Assembly (NCBI GenBank): GCA_016182785.1
Contig: JACPFU010000012.1
Span: 1 to 64,000 of the forward strand
Reading direction: 5' to 3'
Origin: Lysobacterales bacterium
Lineage (GTDB): Bacteria > Pseudomonadota > Gammaproteobacteria > Xanthomonadales > Ahniellaceae
DNA: 64,000 nt
A program made the position numbers and the translations under genes. This document shows positions 36,141 to 44,688 of this stretch, piece after piece. Within the stretch, counting starts at the first letter, position 1; each line of letters opens with the position of its first letter. The notes beneath the pieces are model-generated. The model was not told the DNA's origin. It ran no database searches and saw nothing but the letters and a program-made list of their open reading frames with translations.

Positions 36141-36169
36141 TGTTTAGCCAACGTGGAGAAACCTGTCAA
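36141..36169 (-). promoter_or_regulatory. Promoter of the pilG-chpC operon
   Basis: On the minus strand, a consensus -35 TTGACA (36164-36169) is followed by exactly 17 bp and TAAACA (36141-36146, 3 of 6 consensus). It would give a leader of about 90 bases before pilG. Remaining bases up to gshB (36170-36291) show no second clear promoter. Confidence 0.5.
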
Positions 36170-36291
36170 GTAAAGACTCTAACGGCTTGTTGAAGAAGGG
36201 TATCATGCGCGAAACTGGCACAAACGAGTATCTGCAGCGCGTGCCGCCCATCGCCCGTGCCCCTTTCCTTCCCGAGCGAACCCTTCAAACC

Positions 36292-37236
36292 ATGCGCAAG
36301 ATCGGCGTGCTGATGGATCCGGCCGAACGGATCCGGCCAGCCAAGGACACCACGGTCGCCATTATGCGCGCCGCCGCGCGCCGCGGGCATGCGCTGTGGG
36401 TGTGCCACCCCGCCGACCTGGTGCTGGATGGCGGGCGCGCGCAGGCGCGCTTCCGGCCGTTCGACGTGCACGCCGAAGACTCGCCCTGGTTCACGCCCGG
36501 CACCGCGCAGCTGCTTGCGCTCGACGAGCTCGACGTGTTGCTGCTGCGCAAGGACCCCCCGGTCGACACCGCGTTCCTGCACGAGCTGTTGTGGGCGAGC
36601 ATGGCCTCGCCGCGGCGCCCGCTGCTGGTCAACGACCCGGCGGCGCTGCGCGACTGCAACGAGAAGCTGTTCGCGCTGCACTTCCCGCAGTGCTGCCCGC
36701 CAACGCGGGTGGCGCGCGACGCCGCGGCGTTGCGCAGCTTCGTCGCCGAACAGGATCGTTGCGTGCTCAAGCCGATCGACGGCATGGCCGGGCGCTCGAT
36801 CTTCCTCAGCCAGCGCGGCGATCCGAACCTCAACGTGATCCTGGAGACGCTGACCGACAACGGCCGCCAGTTCGCGCTGGCGCAACGCTTCATTCCCGAG
36901 ATCAGCGCCGGCGACAAGCGCATCCTGATGGTCGACGGCGAACCGGTGCCGTTCTGCCTGGCGCGGATTCCCGCGGGCGAGGACTTCCGCGGCAACCTCG
37001 CCCGGGGCGGGCGCGGCGTCGCACAGCCGCTGAGCGAGCGCGACCGCTGGATCTGCGCCCAGGTCGCACCGGAATTGAAGCGCCGCGGCCTGCTGTTCGT
37101 CGGCCTCGACGTGATCGGCGACTGGCTCACCGAGATCAACGTCACCAGCCCGACCGGCGTGGTCGACATCGATGCCCAGGCCGGTACCGACATCGGTGCG
37201 CTGCTGCTCGACGCCATCGAGAGCCGACTCGCGTGA
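36292..37236 (+). CDS. gshB: Glutathione synthetase
   Basis: 314 aa from ATG 36292 (MRKIGVLMDP), the family start; the open frame extends further upstream without a reason to use it. ATP-grasp enzyme joining gamma-glutamylcysteine and glycine. Signatures: VLMDPAERIRPAKDTTVAIM (substrate lid), LLLRKDPPVDTAFLHE, LKPIDGMAGRSIF (ATP-grasp loop), KRILMVDGEPVPFCLARIP, GLDVIGDWLTEINVTSPTG. The stop overlaps the tonB start (GTGA). The gshB-tonB-yqgE-ruvX-pyrB order is conserved in Xanthomonadales. Confidence 0.96.
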   Translation: MRKIGVLMDPAERIRPAKDTTVAIMRAAARRGHALWVCHPADLVLDGGRAQARFRPFDVHAEDSPWFTPGTAQLLALDELDVLLLRKDPPVDTAFLHELLWASMASPRRPLLVNDPAALRDCNEKLFALHFPQCCPPTRVARDAAALRSFVAEQDRCVLKPIDGMAGRSIFLSQRGDPNLNVILETLTDNGRQFALAQRFIPEISAGDKRILMVDGEPVPFCLARIPAGEDFRGNLARGGRGVAQPLSERDRWICAQVAPELKRRGLLFVGLDVIGDWLTEINVTSPTGVVDIDAQAGTDIGALLLDAIESRLA

Positions 37237-38093
37237 GCCAGCACCGCATCGGTCCCGAGGAGCGCCTGCGCGTGACGCTGCTGTTCTCGGCGATCCTGCA
37301 CGCAATCGTGATCCTCGGCGTCACCTTCGACTACGAAGACCCGGCCGCCTACCTGCCGAGCCTGGACGTGATCCTGGTGCAATCCGCCGCCGCGACCCAG
37401 CCGCGCAAGGCCGACTTCCTGGCCAATGCCTCGCAGCAGGGCGGCGGCGAGTCGGAGCAGTCGAAGCGGCCGCGCCAGCCGGTCACCAGCCCGATTCCGA
37501 AGGCCAGCGACGGCCTCGCGCCGGTGCCGCAGCGCGCCGGCGCGCCCAAACCGCAGAAGGCGACGCCGCAGCCGGCGCTGCACGGCAGTTCCAAGGAATA
37601 CTCGGTGCAGCGCGTCGACGAGACCCGCGTCGAAACCCCTGAGGTGCCGCAGGTCAGCGCGCGCGAGCTGATCGAACACAGCCTGGAGATGGCGCGGCTC
37701 GCCGCCGAACTGGAGCGCCAGACCGAAGCCTATGCCAAGCGCCCGAAGCGCAAGTTCATCTCGGCCAGCACCAAGGAATACGCCTACGCCGCCTACATGC
37801 GCTCCTGGGTCGCCAAGATCGAGCGCATCGGCAACCTGAACTACCCCGACGAAGCGCGACGCAAGCAGGTGCATGGCAGCCTGGTGCTGACGGTGGCGGT
37901 GAAGCGCGACGGCAGCGTCGAGCGCATCGACGTGATCCAGTCCTCCGGCACCGAACTGCTCGACCAGGCGGCGATCCGCATCGTCGAACTGGGGGCGCCG
38001 TTCTCGCCGCTGCCCGCGGGCGACGAGGTCGTCGACATCCTGCACATCACCCGCACCTGGCAGTTCCTCGACGGCACGGTGACCGGAAAGTGA
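37233..38093 (+). CDS. tonB: Energy transducer TonB family protein
   Basis: 286 aa from GTG 37233, overlapping the gshB stop by 4 bp. One N-terminal membrane helix (about 12-30, VTLLFSAILHAIVILGVTF), then a Pro-rich periplasmic spacer (about 50-130), a charged helix, and a C-terminal TonB domain (about 200-280) with LNYPDEARRKQVHGSLVLTVAVKRDGSVERIDVIQSSG. It uses the proton motive force (with ExbBD, not in the window) to energise outer-membrane receptors. Here, as in related genomes, it is not linked to a receptor gene. Confidence 0.92.
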   Translation: MSQHRIGPEERLRVTLLFSAILHAIVILGVTFDYEDPAAYLPSLDVILVQSAAATQPRKADFLANASQQGGGESEQSKRPRQPVTSPIPKASDGLAPVPQRAGAPKPQKATPQPALHGSSKEYSVQRVDETRVETPEVPQVSARELIEHSLEMARLAAELERQTEAYAKRPKRKFISASTKEYAYAAYMRSWVAKIERIGNLNYPDEARRKQVHGSLVLTVAVKRDGSVERIDVIQSSGTELLDQAAIRIVELGAPFSPLPAGDEVVDILHITRTWQFLDGTVTGK

Positions 38094-38121
38094 GCTCCGC
38101 GCATCCACTACACTCGCCCGC

Positions 38122-38688
38122 ATGCCCGCACCGAACTACCTCTCCCGCCACCTGCTGATCGCGATGCCCGCGCTGGCCGACCCCAACTTCGCGCGCGGGG
38201 TGACGCTGATCTGCCAGCACAACGAGGAGGGCGCCATGGGCCTGACCATCAACCGCCCCTCGGACTGGCGCCTCGGCGACGTGATGGCGCAGGTCGGCAT
38301 CGAGCATGCGCCGCCGGAACTGGCCGAGCGCCGCGTGCTGCTCGGCGGCCCGGTGCAGGGCGACCGCGGCTTCGTGCTGCACGAGCCTTCCGGGACCTGG
38401 GATTCCAGCGCGAAGATCTCCGCTGATCTGGTCGTCACCACCTCGCGCGACATCCTGCAGGCGATCGCCGAGCGTCGCGGCCCGGAGCGCTTCCTGGTGC
38501 TGCTCGGCTATGCCGGCTGGAGCGCAGGCCAACTCGAGGAAGAAGTGAAGGAGAACGCCTGGCTCACCGCCGAGCCCGCGGACACCTCGATCCTGTTCGA
38601 CCTGCCGCTGGAACAGCGCTGGGACGCCGCCGCGCGCCTGCTCGGGGTCGACATCCGCCTGCTCGGGGGTGTCGCCGGCCATGCCTGA
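38122..38688 (+). CDS. yqgE: YqgE/AlgH family protein
   Basis: 188 aa. Full UPF0301 pattern: LIAMPALADPNFARGVTLICQHNEEGAMGLTINRP near the N-terminus, VLLGGPVQGDRGFVLH, and LGYAGWSAGQLEEEVKENAWL. The molecular role is not settled (AlgH was linked to alginate regulation). A TACACT -10-like box (38109-38114) sits 8 bases before the ATG. The stop overlaps ruvX by 8 bp. Confidence 0.95.
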   Translation: MPAPNYLSRHLLIAMPALADPNFARGVTLICQHNEEGAMGLTINRPSDWRLGDVMAQVGIEHAPPELAERRVLLGGPVQGDRGFVLHEPSGTWDSSAKISADLVVTTSRDILQAIAERRGPERFLVLLGYAGWSAGQLEEEVKENAWLTAEPADTSILFDLPLEQRWDAAARLLGVDIRLLGGVAGHA

Positions 38689-39130
38689 GGCGACGATCGT
38701 GCTCGGCTTCGACTACGGCCTGCGCCGCATCGGCGTCGCCGTCGGCCAGCGCATCACCCAGACCGCAAGCGCGATCGCGGTGCTGCGCAACGGCGACACC
38801 GGCCCGGACTGGAGCGCCTGCGATGCGCTGCTGAAGACCTGGCGCCCGCAGGCGCTGGTGGTCGGCCTGCCGCTCGGCCGCGATGGCCACGAGCAGCCGA
38901 TGACGCATGCCGCGCGCGCGTTCGCGGAACTGCTGCAACAGCGCTATGCACTGCCGGTGCACTTTGCCGACGAGCGTTTCACCTCGCGTGCCGCCGATGC
39001 CGAGTTCGTCGCCGCGCGCCGCGCCGGGCTCGCACGTCGCAAGGATGCCGCCATGCTCGACGCCCAGGCTGCGCGGCGCATCGTCGAACAATGGCTGAGC
39101 CAGCCACACCCCGAGTCCGCCCCCGCATGA
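38681..39130 (+). CDS. ruvX: Putative pre-16S rRNA nuclease, Holliday junction resolvase-like
   Basis: 149 aa from ATG 38681. RNase-H-like fold with acidic residues: VLGFDYGLRRIGVAVGQ (first Asp), ALVVGLPLGRDGHEQP, HFADERFTSRAAD (Glu) and KDAAMLDAQAARRIVEQWL (last Asp). YqgF matures the 5' end of 16S rRNA. It is translationally coupled at both ends, overlapping yqgE and pyrB (ATGA at 39127). Confidence 0.94.
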   Translation: MPEATIVLGFDYGLRRIGVAVGQRITQTASAIAVLRNGDTGPDWSACDALLKTWRPQALVVGLPLGRDGHEQPMTHAARAFAELLQQRYALPVHFADERFTSRAADAEFVAARRAGLARRKDAAMLDAQAARRIVEQWLSQPHPESAPA

Positions 39131-39972
39131 AACCGACGCCACACCGCCGCCACCTGGTCACGCTCGCGGACATGCCGCGCGCGGAAATGGAAGCGCTGTT
39201 CGCGCTCGCCGACCGCCTGCGCCAACCGCGACCGCCGCGACTGCTCGACGGCCGCACGGTGGTGAACCTGTTCTTCGAGCCGTCGACGCGCACCCGCGTC
39301 AGCTTCGAGCTGGCAGCGATGCGCCTCGGTGCCGATGTGGTGCCGTTCGACGTCGAGCATTCCTCGACCCAGAAGGGCGAGACCCTGCTCGACACGCTGC
39401 GCAATCTCGAAGCCATGGGTTGCGACCAGTTCGTGGTCCGGCACAAGGAGAACGGAACCCCGGGCGCGCTTGCCGAACAGGCCGCCGGCAACGTCTCGAT
39501 CATCAATGCCGGCGACGGCAACCACGCCCATCCGACCCAGGGCCTGCTCGACGCCTACACCATCGTGCGCCACAAGGGCGACCTGGCGAACCGCTGCGTC
39601 GCGATCGTCGGCGACATCCTGCACTCGCGTGTCGCCCGCTCCGACATCCACGCCCTGCGCGCGCTCGGCATCGGCGAGCTGCGCATCGCCGGCCCCGCGG
39701 CCTTGCTGCCCGCGGCCGACGCACTGCCCGGCTGCGTCGTGCACCATCGCATCGAGGACGCCGTGCGCGGCGCCGACGTGCTGATCATGCTGCGCCTGCA
39801 GAAGGAACGCATGCAGCACGCCCTGATCGCCTCCGATGCCGACTACTTCCGCGACTGGGGGCTGGATCCTGTCCGCTTGCGCCTCGCGCATCCGGAGGCG
39901 ATCGTCATGCACCCGGGGCCGATCAACCGCAACGTCGAAATCGCCGACGCCGTCGCCGACGGCGCGCAGTAG
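39127..39972 (+). CDS. pyrB: Aspartate carbamoyltransferase catalytic chain, truncated by an in-frame TAG
   Basis: 281 aa as read. PyrB joins carbamoyl phosphate and aspartate in pyrimidine synthesis. Motifs intact: FFEPSTRTRVSFE (carbamoyl-phosphate site), DGNHAHPTQGLLDAY, VGDILHSRVARSD and MHPGPINRNVEIAD. The frame then meets TAG at 39970-39972, at the position where the family normally has Ser in DGPQS-V-I-L. Reading through gives RILEQVGNGVAIRMAVMATLAGAGPA and a TGA at 40051, a normal PyrB ending (308 aa). TCG to TAG needs one base change. The lost helix packs against the N-domain, so function is doubtful unless there is readthrough, a paralogue or a sequencing error. Confidence 0.9.
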   Translation: MKPTPHRRHLVTLADMPRAEMEALFALADRLRQPRPPRLLDGRTVVNLFFEPSTRTRVSFELAAMRLGADVVPFDVEHSSTQKGETLLDTLRNLEAMGCDQFVVRHKENGTPGALAEQAAGNVSIINAGDGNHAHPTQGLLDAYTIVRHKGDLANRCVAIVGDILHSRVARSDIHALRALGIGELRIAGPAALLPAADALPGCVVHHRIEDAVRGADVLIMLRLQKERMQHALIASDADYFRDWGLDPVRLRLAHPEAIVMHPGPINRNVEIADAVADGAQ

Positions 39973-40053
39973 CGCATCCTCGAACAGGTTGGCAACGGCG
40001 TCGCCATCCGCATGGCGGTGATGGCCACCCTCGCCGGCGCTGGTCCGGCCTGA
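39973..40053 (+). other. Disconnected C-terminal coding tail of pyrB
   Basis: Twenty-six sense codons and TGA remain in frame after the TAG. They code a family-typical PyrB terminus with NGVAIRMAVMATLAG and show no further damage, so the nonsense change is recent or an artefact. Bases 40054-40161 hold no recognisable feature. Confidence 0.85.
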
Positions 40054-40161
40054 GGTGCGCGTGCTGCAAACCATCGTCACCGCCGCCGACTCCGTGATCC
40101 TGCGTATGGTCGCCACCACGCGCCCGGGTTACGTTCGGCGCAACGACCGGATTGCGCCACC

Positions 40162-40464
40162 GTGACTCCACGCCAGTTCCCCGTCGAAGACTCCCTCGCC
40201 GTGCTGATCCGCGAGTGCGTGATCGAACTGCTGGAACACCGCAACGAAGACGCCACCATCTGCCCGAGCGAGGCCGCGCGCATCCTCGGTGGCGAACTCA
40301 AGGTCGAATGGCGTGACCTGATGCGCTCGGTGCGCGACGTCGCCGCGAAGATGGCCGACCAGGGCAGCATCGACATCGTGCAGAGCGGGCGGCCGGTCAA
40401 TATCCACGATGCCCGCGGCCCGGTGCGCCTGCGCCTGCGTCGACGCCAGGCGCGCGGCCACTGA
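40162..40464 (+). CDS. DUF3253 family protein
   Basis: 100 aa from GTG 40162. A small basic protein with a winged-helix-like pattern (AVLIRECVIELLEHRNEDATICPSEAARIL, then WRDLMRSVRDVAAKMADQGSIDIVQSGRPVNIHDARGPVRLRLRR), the DUF3253 signature. Function unknown; the fold suggests nucleic-acid binding. It lies between pyrB and glnS without obvious link. Confidence 0.82.
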   Translation: MTPRQFPVEDSLAVLIRECVIELLEHRNEDATICPSEAARILGGELKVEWRDLMRSVRDVAAKMADQGSIDIVQSGRPVNIHDARGPVRLRLRRRQARGH

Positions 40465-40518
40465 GGCGCAGCCGCGATCGGCTAAACTCGCGCTCTTGTC
40501 TTGTCCGAGCCGCGATCC

Positions 40519-42240
40519 ATGAGCTTGAGCCCCACCCCCAACCACTTCATCCGCCAGATCGTCCTCGACGATCTCGCGAGCGGCAAGCACCGGGCCATCG
40601 CCACCCGCTTCCCGCCCGAGCCGAACGGCTACCTGCATATCGGCCATGCCAAGTCGATCTGCCTGAACTTCGGTCTCGCCGCCGAGTTCGACGGCCGCTG
40701 CAACCTGCGCTTCGATGACACCAACCCGGCCAAGGAAGACCCGGAGTACGTCGAGGCGATCAAGCAGGACGTGCACTGGCTCGGTTTCCAGTGGGCGGAA
40801 CTGCGCCACGCCTCCGACTACTTCGAGCTGATCCACCGCTGCGCGCTGCGGCTGATCCGCGACGGCCTGGCCTACGTCTGCGACCTGAGCGCCGAGCAAG
40901 TGCGTGACTACCGCGGCACGCTGACCGAACCGGGCCGCAACAGCCCGTTCCGCGACCGTTCCGTCGCCGAGAACCTCGACCTGTTCGCGCGCATGAGGGC
41001 GGGCGAGTTCGCCGATGGCTCGCGCACGCTGCGCGCGAAGATCGACATGGGCTCGGGCAACATCAACCTGCGCGACCCGGCGCTATATCGCATCCGCAAG
41101 GTCGAGCACCAGAACACCGGCGACGCCTGGTGCATCTACCCGATGTACGACTTCGCGCACGTCGTGTCGGACGCGGTCGAAGGCATCACCCATTCGCTGT
41201 GCACGCTCGAGTTCGAGGACCACCGCCCGCTTTACGACTGGTGCCTGGACCATCTGCCGGTCTGGGACATGCCGGAACTCAAGGACGAACTCGACCGCCT
41301 CGGCCTCGCGCCCGGCCGCCCGCGCCAGATCGAGTTCTCGCGCCTGAACCTCGACTTCCTGGTGATGAGCAAGCGCAAGCTGCTCGCGCTGGTGAACGAT
41401 GGCCTGGTCGCAGGCTGGGACGACCCACGGATGCCGACGTTGCGCGGCATCCGCCGCCGCGGCTTCACGCCCGAAGCCATTCGCGGCTTCATCCGCAATG
41501 CCGGCGTGACCAAGCAGGAGTCGGTGCTGGAACTCTCGCTGCTCGAGAATGAGGTGCGCAACGACCTCGACGCGCGCGCCGAACGGCGCATGGCGGTCAT
41601 CGATCCGCTCAAGCTGGTCATCCGCAACCTGGCCGAGTCGCACGAAGAACTCCTGACGATGGCCAACCATCCCAAGGACGAGTCGCGCGGCACGCGCGCC
41701 GTGGCGTTTTCGCGCGAGTTGTGGATCGAGCGCGAGGATTTCATGGAAGTGCCGCCGAAGGGCTACCACCGCCTGGTCCCGGGCGGTGAAGTGCGCCTGC
41801 GCGGGGTCGGCATCGTCCGTTGCGAAGCGGTGATCAAGGACGCCAGCGGCGAAGTCAGCGAGGTGCATTGCACGCTCGATGAAACCACCCGCCACGGCAT
41901 GCCCGGCGCCGATCGCAAGGTCAAGGGCACGATCCACTGGGTCAGCGCGAAGCACGCGATTGCCGCCGAGACGCGCCTGTACGACCGCCTGTTCAGCGTC
42001 GCCGATCCCGATGACGACCAGGACGGTTTGACCTACCGCGACCACCTGAATCCGGCATCGGTGCGCGTCGTCACTGCGCAGCTCGAAGCCTCGCTCGCCA
42101 ACGTGGCCGCGGAAACCCGCTTCCAGTTCGAGCGCCTTGGCTATTTCGTCGCCGACCGCGTCGACCATCGTGCCGATCGGCCGGTGTTCAATCGCATCTG
42201 CACCCTGCGCGATTCCTGGGCCAAGGCCGGAGGCAAGTGA
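40519..42240 (+). CDS. glnS: Glutamine--tRNA ligase
   Basis: 573 aa from ATG 40519. Class I aminoacyl-tRNA synthetase: HIGH motif in [21 protein letters not shown]-type loop in LVMSKRKL, and the two C-terminal anticodon-binding beta-barrels (about 350-560, with [19 protein letters not shown]). [11 protein letters not shown] and [11 protein letters not shown], residues typical of GlnRS, distinguish it from GluRS. A TAAACT -10-like box is at 40483-40488. Its stop overlaps the next ATG by one base. Confidence 0.97.
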   Translation: MSLSPTPNHFIRQIVLDDLASGKHRAIATRFPPEPNGYLHIGHAKSICLNFGLAAEFDGRCNLRFDDTNPAKEDPEYVEAIKQDVHWLGFQWAELRHASDYFELIHRCALRLIRDGLAYVCDLSAEQVRDYRGTLTEPGRNSPFRDRSVAENLDLFARMRAGEFADGSRTLRAKIDMGSGNINLRDPALYRIRKVEHQNTGDAWCIYPMYDFAHVVSDAVEGITHSLCTLEFEDHRPLYDWCLDHLPVWDMPELKDELDRLGLAPGRPRQIEFSRLNLDFLVMSKRKLLALVNDGLVAGWDDPRMPTLRGIRRRGFTPEAIRGFIRNAGVTKQESVLELSLLENEVRNDLDARAERRMAVIDPLKLVIRNLAESHEELLTMANHPKDESRGTRAVAFSRELWIEREDFMEVPPKGYHRLVPGGEVRLRGVGIVRCEAVIKDASGEVSEVHCTLDETTRHGMPGADRKVKGTIHWVSAKHAIAAETRLYDRLFSVADPDDDQDGLTYRDHLNPASVRVVTAQLEASLANVAAETRFQFERLGYFVADRVDHRADRPVFNRICTLRDSWAKAGGK

Positions 42241-42584
42241 TGCCTCGCCGTGGACCAGGCTTCATCGTAGCGCTGATCGCCGTACTGCTCGCCGCCTGCG
42301 CATCGACGGCAACCGTCGACGCGGATTCGGCGACGGCCGCAGCGGCAAGCCCAACGCCGAGCTGCCAGACCGACGCCCAGTGCACGATCAAGAACGTCGG
42401 CAACTGCTGCGGAGCATTCCACGCCTGCGTGCACGTCGACCAGCCGGTGGACGCGGCTGCGGTGAAGCGTCGCTGCGAGGTCGAAGGCCTGTCCTCGGTC
42501 TGCGGCCAGCGCGACATCGCCGGCTGCCGCTGCGATGCCGGCCGCTGCGTCGAGTCGGCTTCCGCCAACTTCGCTCCCAACTGA
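42240..42584 (+). CDS. Cys-rich lipoprotein of unknown function
   Basis: 114 aa. N-terminal lipoprotein signal with lipobox LLAAC (lipidated C20). The mature part has ten further Cys in closely spaced motifs (CQTDAQC, GNCCGAFHAC, RRCEVEG, VCGQRD, GCRCDAGRC), so it should be a disulfide-stabilised envelope protein. The Cys pattern resembles small trypsin-inhibitor or von Willebrand C-like knots, but no family is certain. The start overlaps the glnS stop (TGATG), so it is translationally coupled. Confidence 0.75.
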   Translation: MPRRGPGFIVALIAVLLAACASTATVDADSATAAAASPTPSCQTDAQCTIKNVGNCCGAFHACVHVDQPVDAAAVKRRCEVEGLSSVCGQRDIAGCRCDAGRCVESASANFAPN

Positions 42585-42594
42585 GGACGCACGC

Positions 42595-42873
42595 ATGTTC
42601 TGGCAGACCTTCCTGACCGTCGCGCTCTCGGTGTTCGTGGCCGAGATCGGCGACAAGACCCAGCTGGCCACGATGCTGTTCGCGGCCGACGGCGCGCGCT
42701 CGAAGTGGGCGGTGTTCGCCGGCTCCTCGATCGCACTCGTCACCGCGGCCGGCATCGGCGTGCTGGTCGGCGCGCAGCTCGAGCGCTTCGCCTCGCCCGT
42801 CACCCTGAAGACCATCGCCGGCATCGGCTTCATCGCCATCGGCGCATGGACGCTCGCGACGCGGAGCAGTTGA
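42595..42873 (+). CDS. UPF0016/TMEM165-GDT1 family membrane protein, half-length
   Basis: 92 aa, ATG 42595. One copy of the family signature in VAEIGDKTQLATMLFAA and three hydrophobic segments. UPF0016 proteins are cation (Mn2+/Ca2+) exporters normally built from two inverted halves; single-motif forms must dimerise. The related MntX-type function (manganese efflux) is an inference. Ten bases downstream of the lipoprotein gene, one base before the deaminase gene. Confidence 0.85.
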   Translation: MFWQTFLTVALSVFVAEIGDKTQLATMLFAADGARSKWAVFAGSSIALVTAAGIGVLVGAQLERFASPVTLKTIAGIGFIAIGAWTLATRSS

Positions 42874-42874
42874 G

Positions 42875-43435
42875 ATGATCCACGCACACGTCCAGCTGAC
42901 GCTGCCCGACTGGGTGTCGACCGAAATCGACGCGCTTTCGATCCATGCCGACGACGCATCGCGCATGCGCTTCGTCGCCGGGCTGGCACGGCGCAATGTC
43001 GAACTCGGCAGCGGCGGACCGTTCGGCGCCGCGATCTTCGACGGCGAGGGGCGCATCGTCAGCGTCGGCGTGAATCGCGTCATGCCGCAGCATTGCTCGC
43101 TGGCGCACGCCGAGATCATGGCCTTCATGACCGCGCAGCAGCGCCTGCAGCGATACCGTCTGAACGAGACCGGCGATCGCTACGCGCTGGTGACCTCGGC
43201 GCAGCCTTGCTGCCAGTGCTATGGCGCCAGCTTCTGGGCCGGCATCGACGAGTTGCTGATCGGCGCGCGCGCCGAGGACGTGATGGAACTCACCGAGTTC
43301 GACGAAGGCCCGCTGCCGCAGGACTGGATCGGAGAACTGCAGCGCCGCGGCATCACGGTGCGGCGCGACATCCTGCGCGACGAGTGTCGCGACGTGCTCG
43401 CGTTCTACCGCGCCAGCGGCGGCGCGCGGTACTGA
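42875..43435 (+). CDS. Nucleoside/CMP deaminase-family protein
   Basis: 186 aa. Zinc cytidine-deaminase-like fold: H78-A-E80 (LAHAEIMAF) and PCCQC with C112 and C115 are the metal ligands and proton shuttle; GGPFGAAIFD marks the substrate cleft of the guanine/CMP deaminase group. Substrate uncertain (guanine, cytosine or a nucleoside). Starts one base after the upstream stop, completing the glnS-lipoprotein-UPF0016-deaminase run. Its stop overlaps the first base of an inverted-repeat element. Confidence 0.88.
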   Translation: MIHAHVQLTLPDWVSTEIDALSIHADDASRMRFVAGLARRNVELGSGGPFGAAIFDGEGRIVSVGVNRVMPQHCSLAHAEIMAFMTAQQRLQRYRLNETGDRYALVTSAQPCCQCYGASFWAGIDELLIGARAEDVMELTEFDEGPLPQDWIGELQRRGITVRRDILRDECRDVLAFYRASGGARY

Positions 43436-43519
43436 AAAACGGGGTCAGATTCGATCTCGATGAACGCGCATCCTTCCGAGCCGAGTCCAGGACCGAAAAT
43501 GGAATCTGACCCCGTTTTT
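43435..43519. repeat. 85-bp inverted-repeat element (MITE- or REP-like)
   Basis: Perfect 18-bp terminal inverted repeats: AAAAACGGGGTCAGATTC (43435-43452) and its complement (43502-43519). The A/T ends give hairpin-plus-T features, so it can also act as a terminator. Similar GGGGTCAGA...TCTGACCCC pairs occur near Y1-type transposases in many proteobacteria (from memory). The right arm supplies codons 2-7 of rlmM. Confidence 0.8.
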
Positions 43520-44548
43520 CCGCGCCTGATCGCCCTCACCCGCGCCGGCTTCGAGCCCGAATGCGCGCAGGAACTGGAACACGAACTGGCGGCGCGCGGT
43601 GGTTCCGGCTACGCACAGACGCAGCGCGACAGCGGCTTCGTGCTGCTGCACGTGCAGGACGCGCCGCAGCGCCGCTTGCGGGTGCGTGAGCTGATCTTCG
43701 CGCGCCAGCTGCTGCCGTTGCGGGCCTCGTTCGAGGCGCTGGATCCGAAGGACCGCGTCGCCCCGATCCTGGCCGAGGTCAAGGCGTCCGGAGTGATGTT
43801 GAGCGATGTCTGGGTCGAGACCGCCGACAGTCCCGCCGGCGAGCAGATGCGCGCCTTCGCGCGCAGTTTCGAGTCGGCGATGGCGACCGCACTGAAGCGC
43901 GAAAAGCGCCTGGATGCGCGCAGCACGCATCGCCTGCACCTGTTCGCGCACAGCGGCACGCAGATCGACCTTTGCATCGCCACGCATGCCGAGACGGCAC
44001 CGTGGAAGGGCGGCATTCCGCGTCTGCGTTTTCCGTCCGAGTCGCCCAGTCGCTCCACGCTCAAGCTCGAAGAGGCCTTCCTGGTGCTGCTCGACGAGGA
44101 TGAGCGTGCGCGTTGGTTGCAGGCCGGCATGACCGCAGTCGATCTCGGCGCCTGCCCGGGTGGCTGGAGCTACCAGTTCACGCGGCGCGCGATGCGCGTC
44201 ATCGCCGTCGACAACGGCGCGATGGCCGACTCGCTGATGGCCACCGGCCTGGTCGATCACGTGCGCGCCGACGGCTTCCGCTTCCAGCCGCAGAAGCCGG
44301 TGGAATGGATGGTCTGCGACATGGTCGAGCAACCGATCAAGGTCGCCGAGCGCATGGCCACCTGGCTGCGCGAGGGCTGGTGCCGGCGCACCATCTTCAA
44401 CCTCAAGCTGCCGATGAAGAAGCGCTGGCCGGAAGTGCAACGCTGCTTCGCGTCGATGCGCGAGGCCGTCCCCTTCGATCTGGACCTGCGCGCGAAGCAG
44501 CTCTACCACGACCGCGAAGAAATCACCGTCTTCGCTGCGTGCGCGTGA
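43499..44548 (+). CDS. rlmM: 23S rRNA (cytidine2498-2'-O)-methyltransferase
   Basis: 349 aa from ATG 43499, chosen because AGGA lies 6 bases upstream and the length fits; ATG 43460 has no ribosome site. N-terminal ferredoxin-like/THUMP region (LIALTRAGFEPECAQELEHEL...), then Rossmann methyltransferase with DLGACPGGWSYQF (SAM motif) and the catalytic Lys region (FNLKLPMKKRWPEV). It methylates C2498 of 23S rRNA. The start and first six residues (MESDPVF) are encoded by the right arm of an 85-bp repeat element, and its last 13 codons are duplicated 1.36 kb downstream. Confidence 0.95.
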   Translation: MESDPVFPRLIALTRAGFEPECAQELEHELAARGGSGYAQTQRDSGFVLLHVQDAPQRRLRVRELIFARQLLPLRASFEALDPKDRVAPILAEVKASGVMLSDVWVETADSPAGEQMRAFARSFESAMATALKREKRLDARSTHRLHLFAHSGTQIDLCIATHAETAPWKGGIPRLRFPSESPSRSTLKLEEAFLVLLDEDERARWLQAGMTAVDLGACPGGWSYQFTRRAMRVIAVDNGAMADSLMATGLVDHVRADGFRFQPQKPVEWMVCDMVEQPIKVAERMATWLREGWCRRTIFNLKLPMKKRWPEVQRCFASMREAVPFDLDLRAKQLYHDREEITVFAACA

Positions 44549-44549
44549 G
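44509..44549 (+). repeat. Left copy of the 41-bp rlmM-end direct repeat
   Basis: The last 13 codons, stop and one extra base of rlmM; 40 of 41 bases are identical to 45871-45911 (difference at 44540/45902, silent in the last codon pair except Cys/Arg). Confidence 0.9.
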
Positions 44550-44655
44550 TTGCCCAGCAGCTCACCGCAGCGGTCCGGCATGGCCTGCCCAGCACCGGCC
44601 CCACGCGCACCGCAAGGAGCACCGGGTTGGACCTTGGCTGGACGCCGGATGTACC

Positions 44656-44688
44656 CTGCATATCTTTCATCACGTGGAGAATATGCAG
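44656..44688. promoter_or_regulatory. Inverted repeat at the start of the DUF4143 ATPase gene
   Basis: CTGCATAT (44656-44663) and ATATGCAG (44681-44688) are perfect 8-bp arms 17 bp apart; the second arm ends on the first base of the GTG start. Probable autoregulatory or translational-control site. Confidence 0.45.

Noticed and set aside
39970..39972. Genome-wide reassignment of TAG to explain pyrB
   Set aside because: Several intact genes in this window end in TAG at the normal length.
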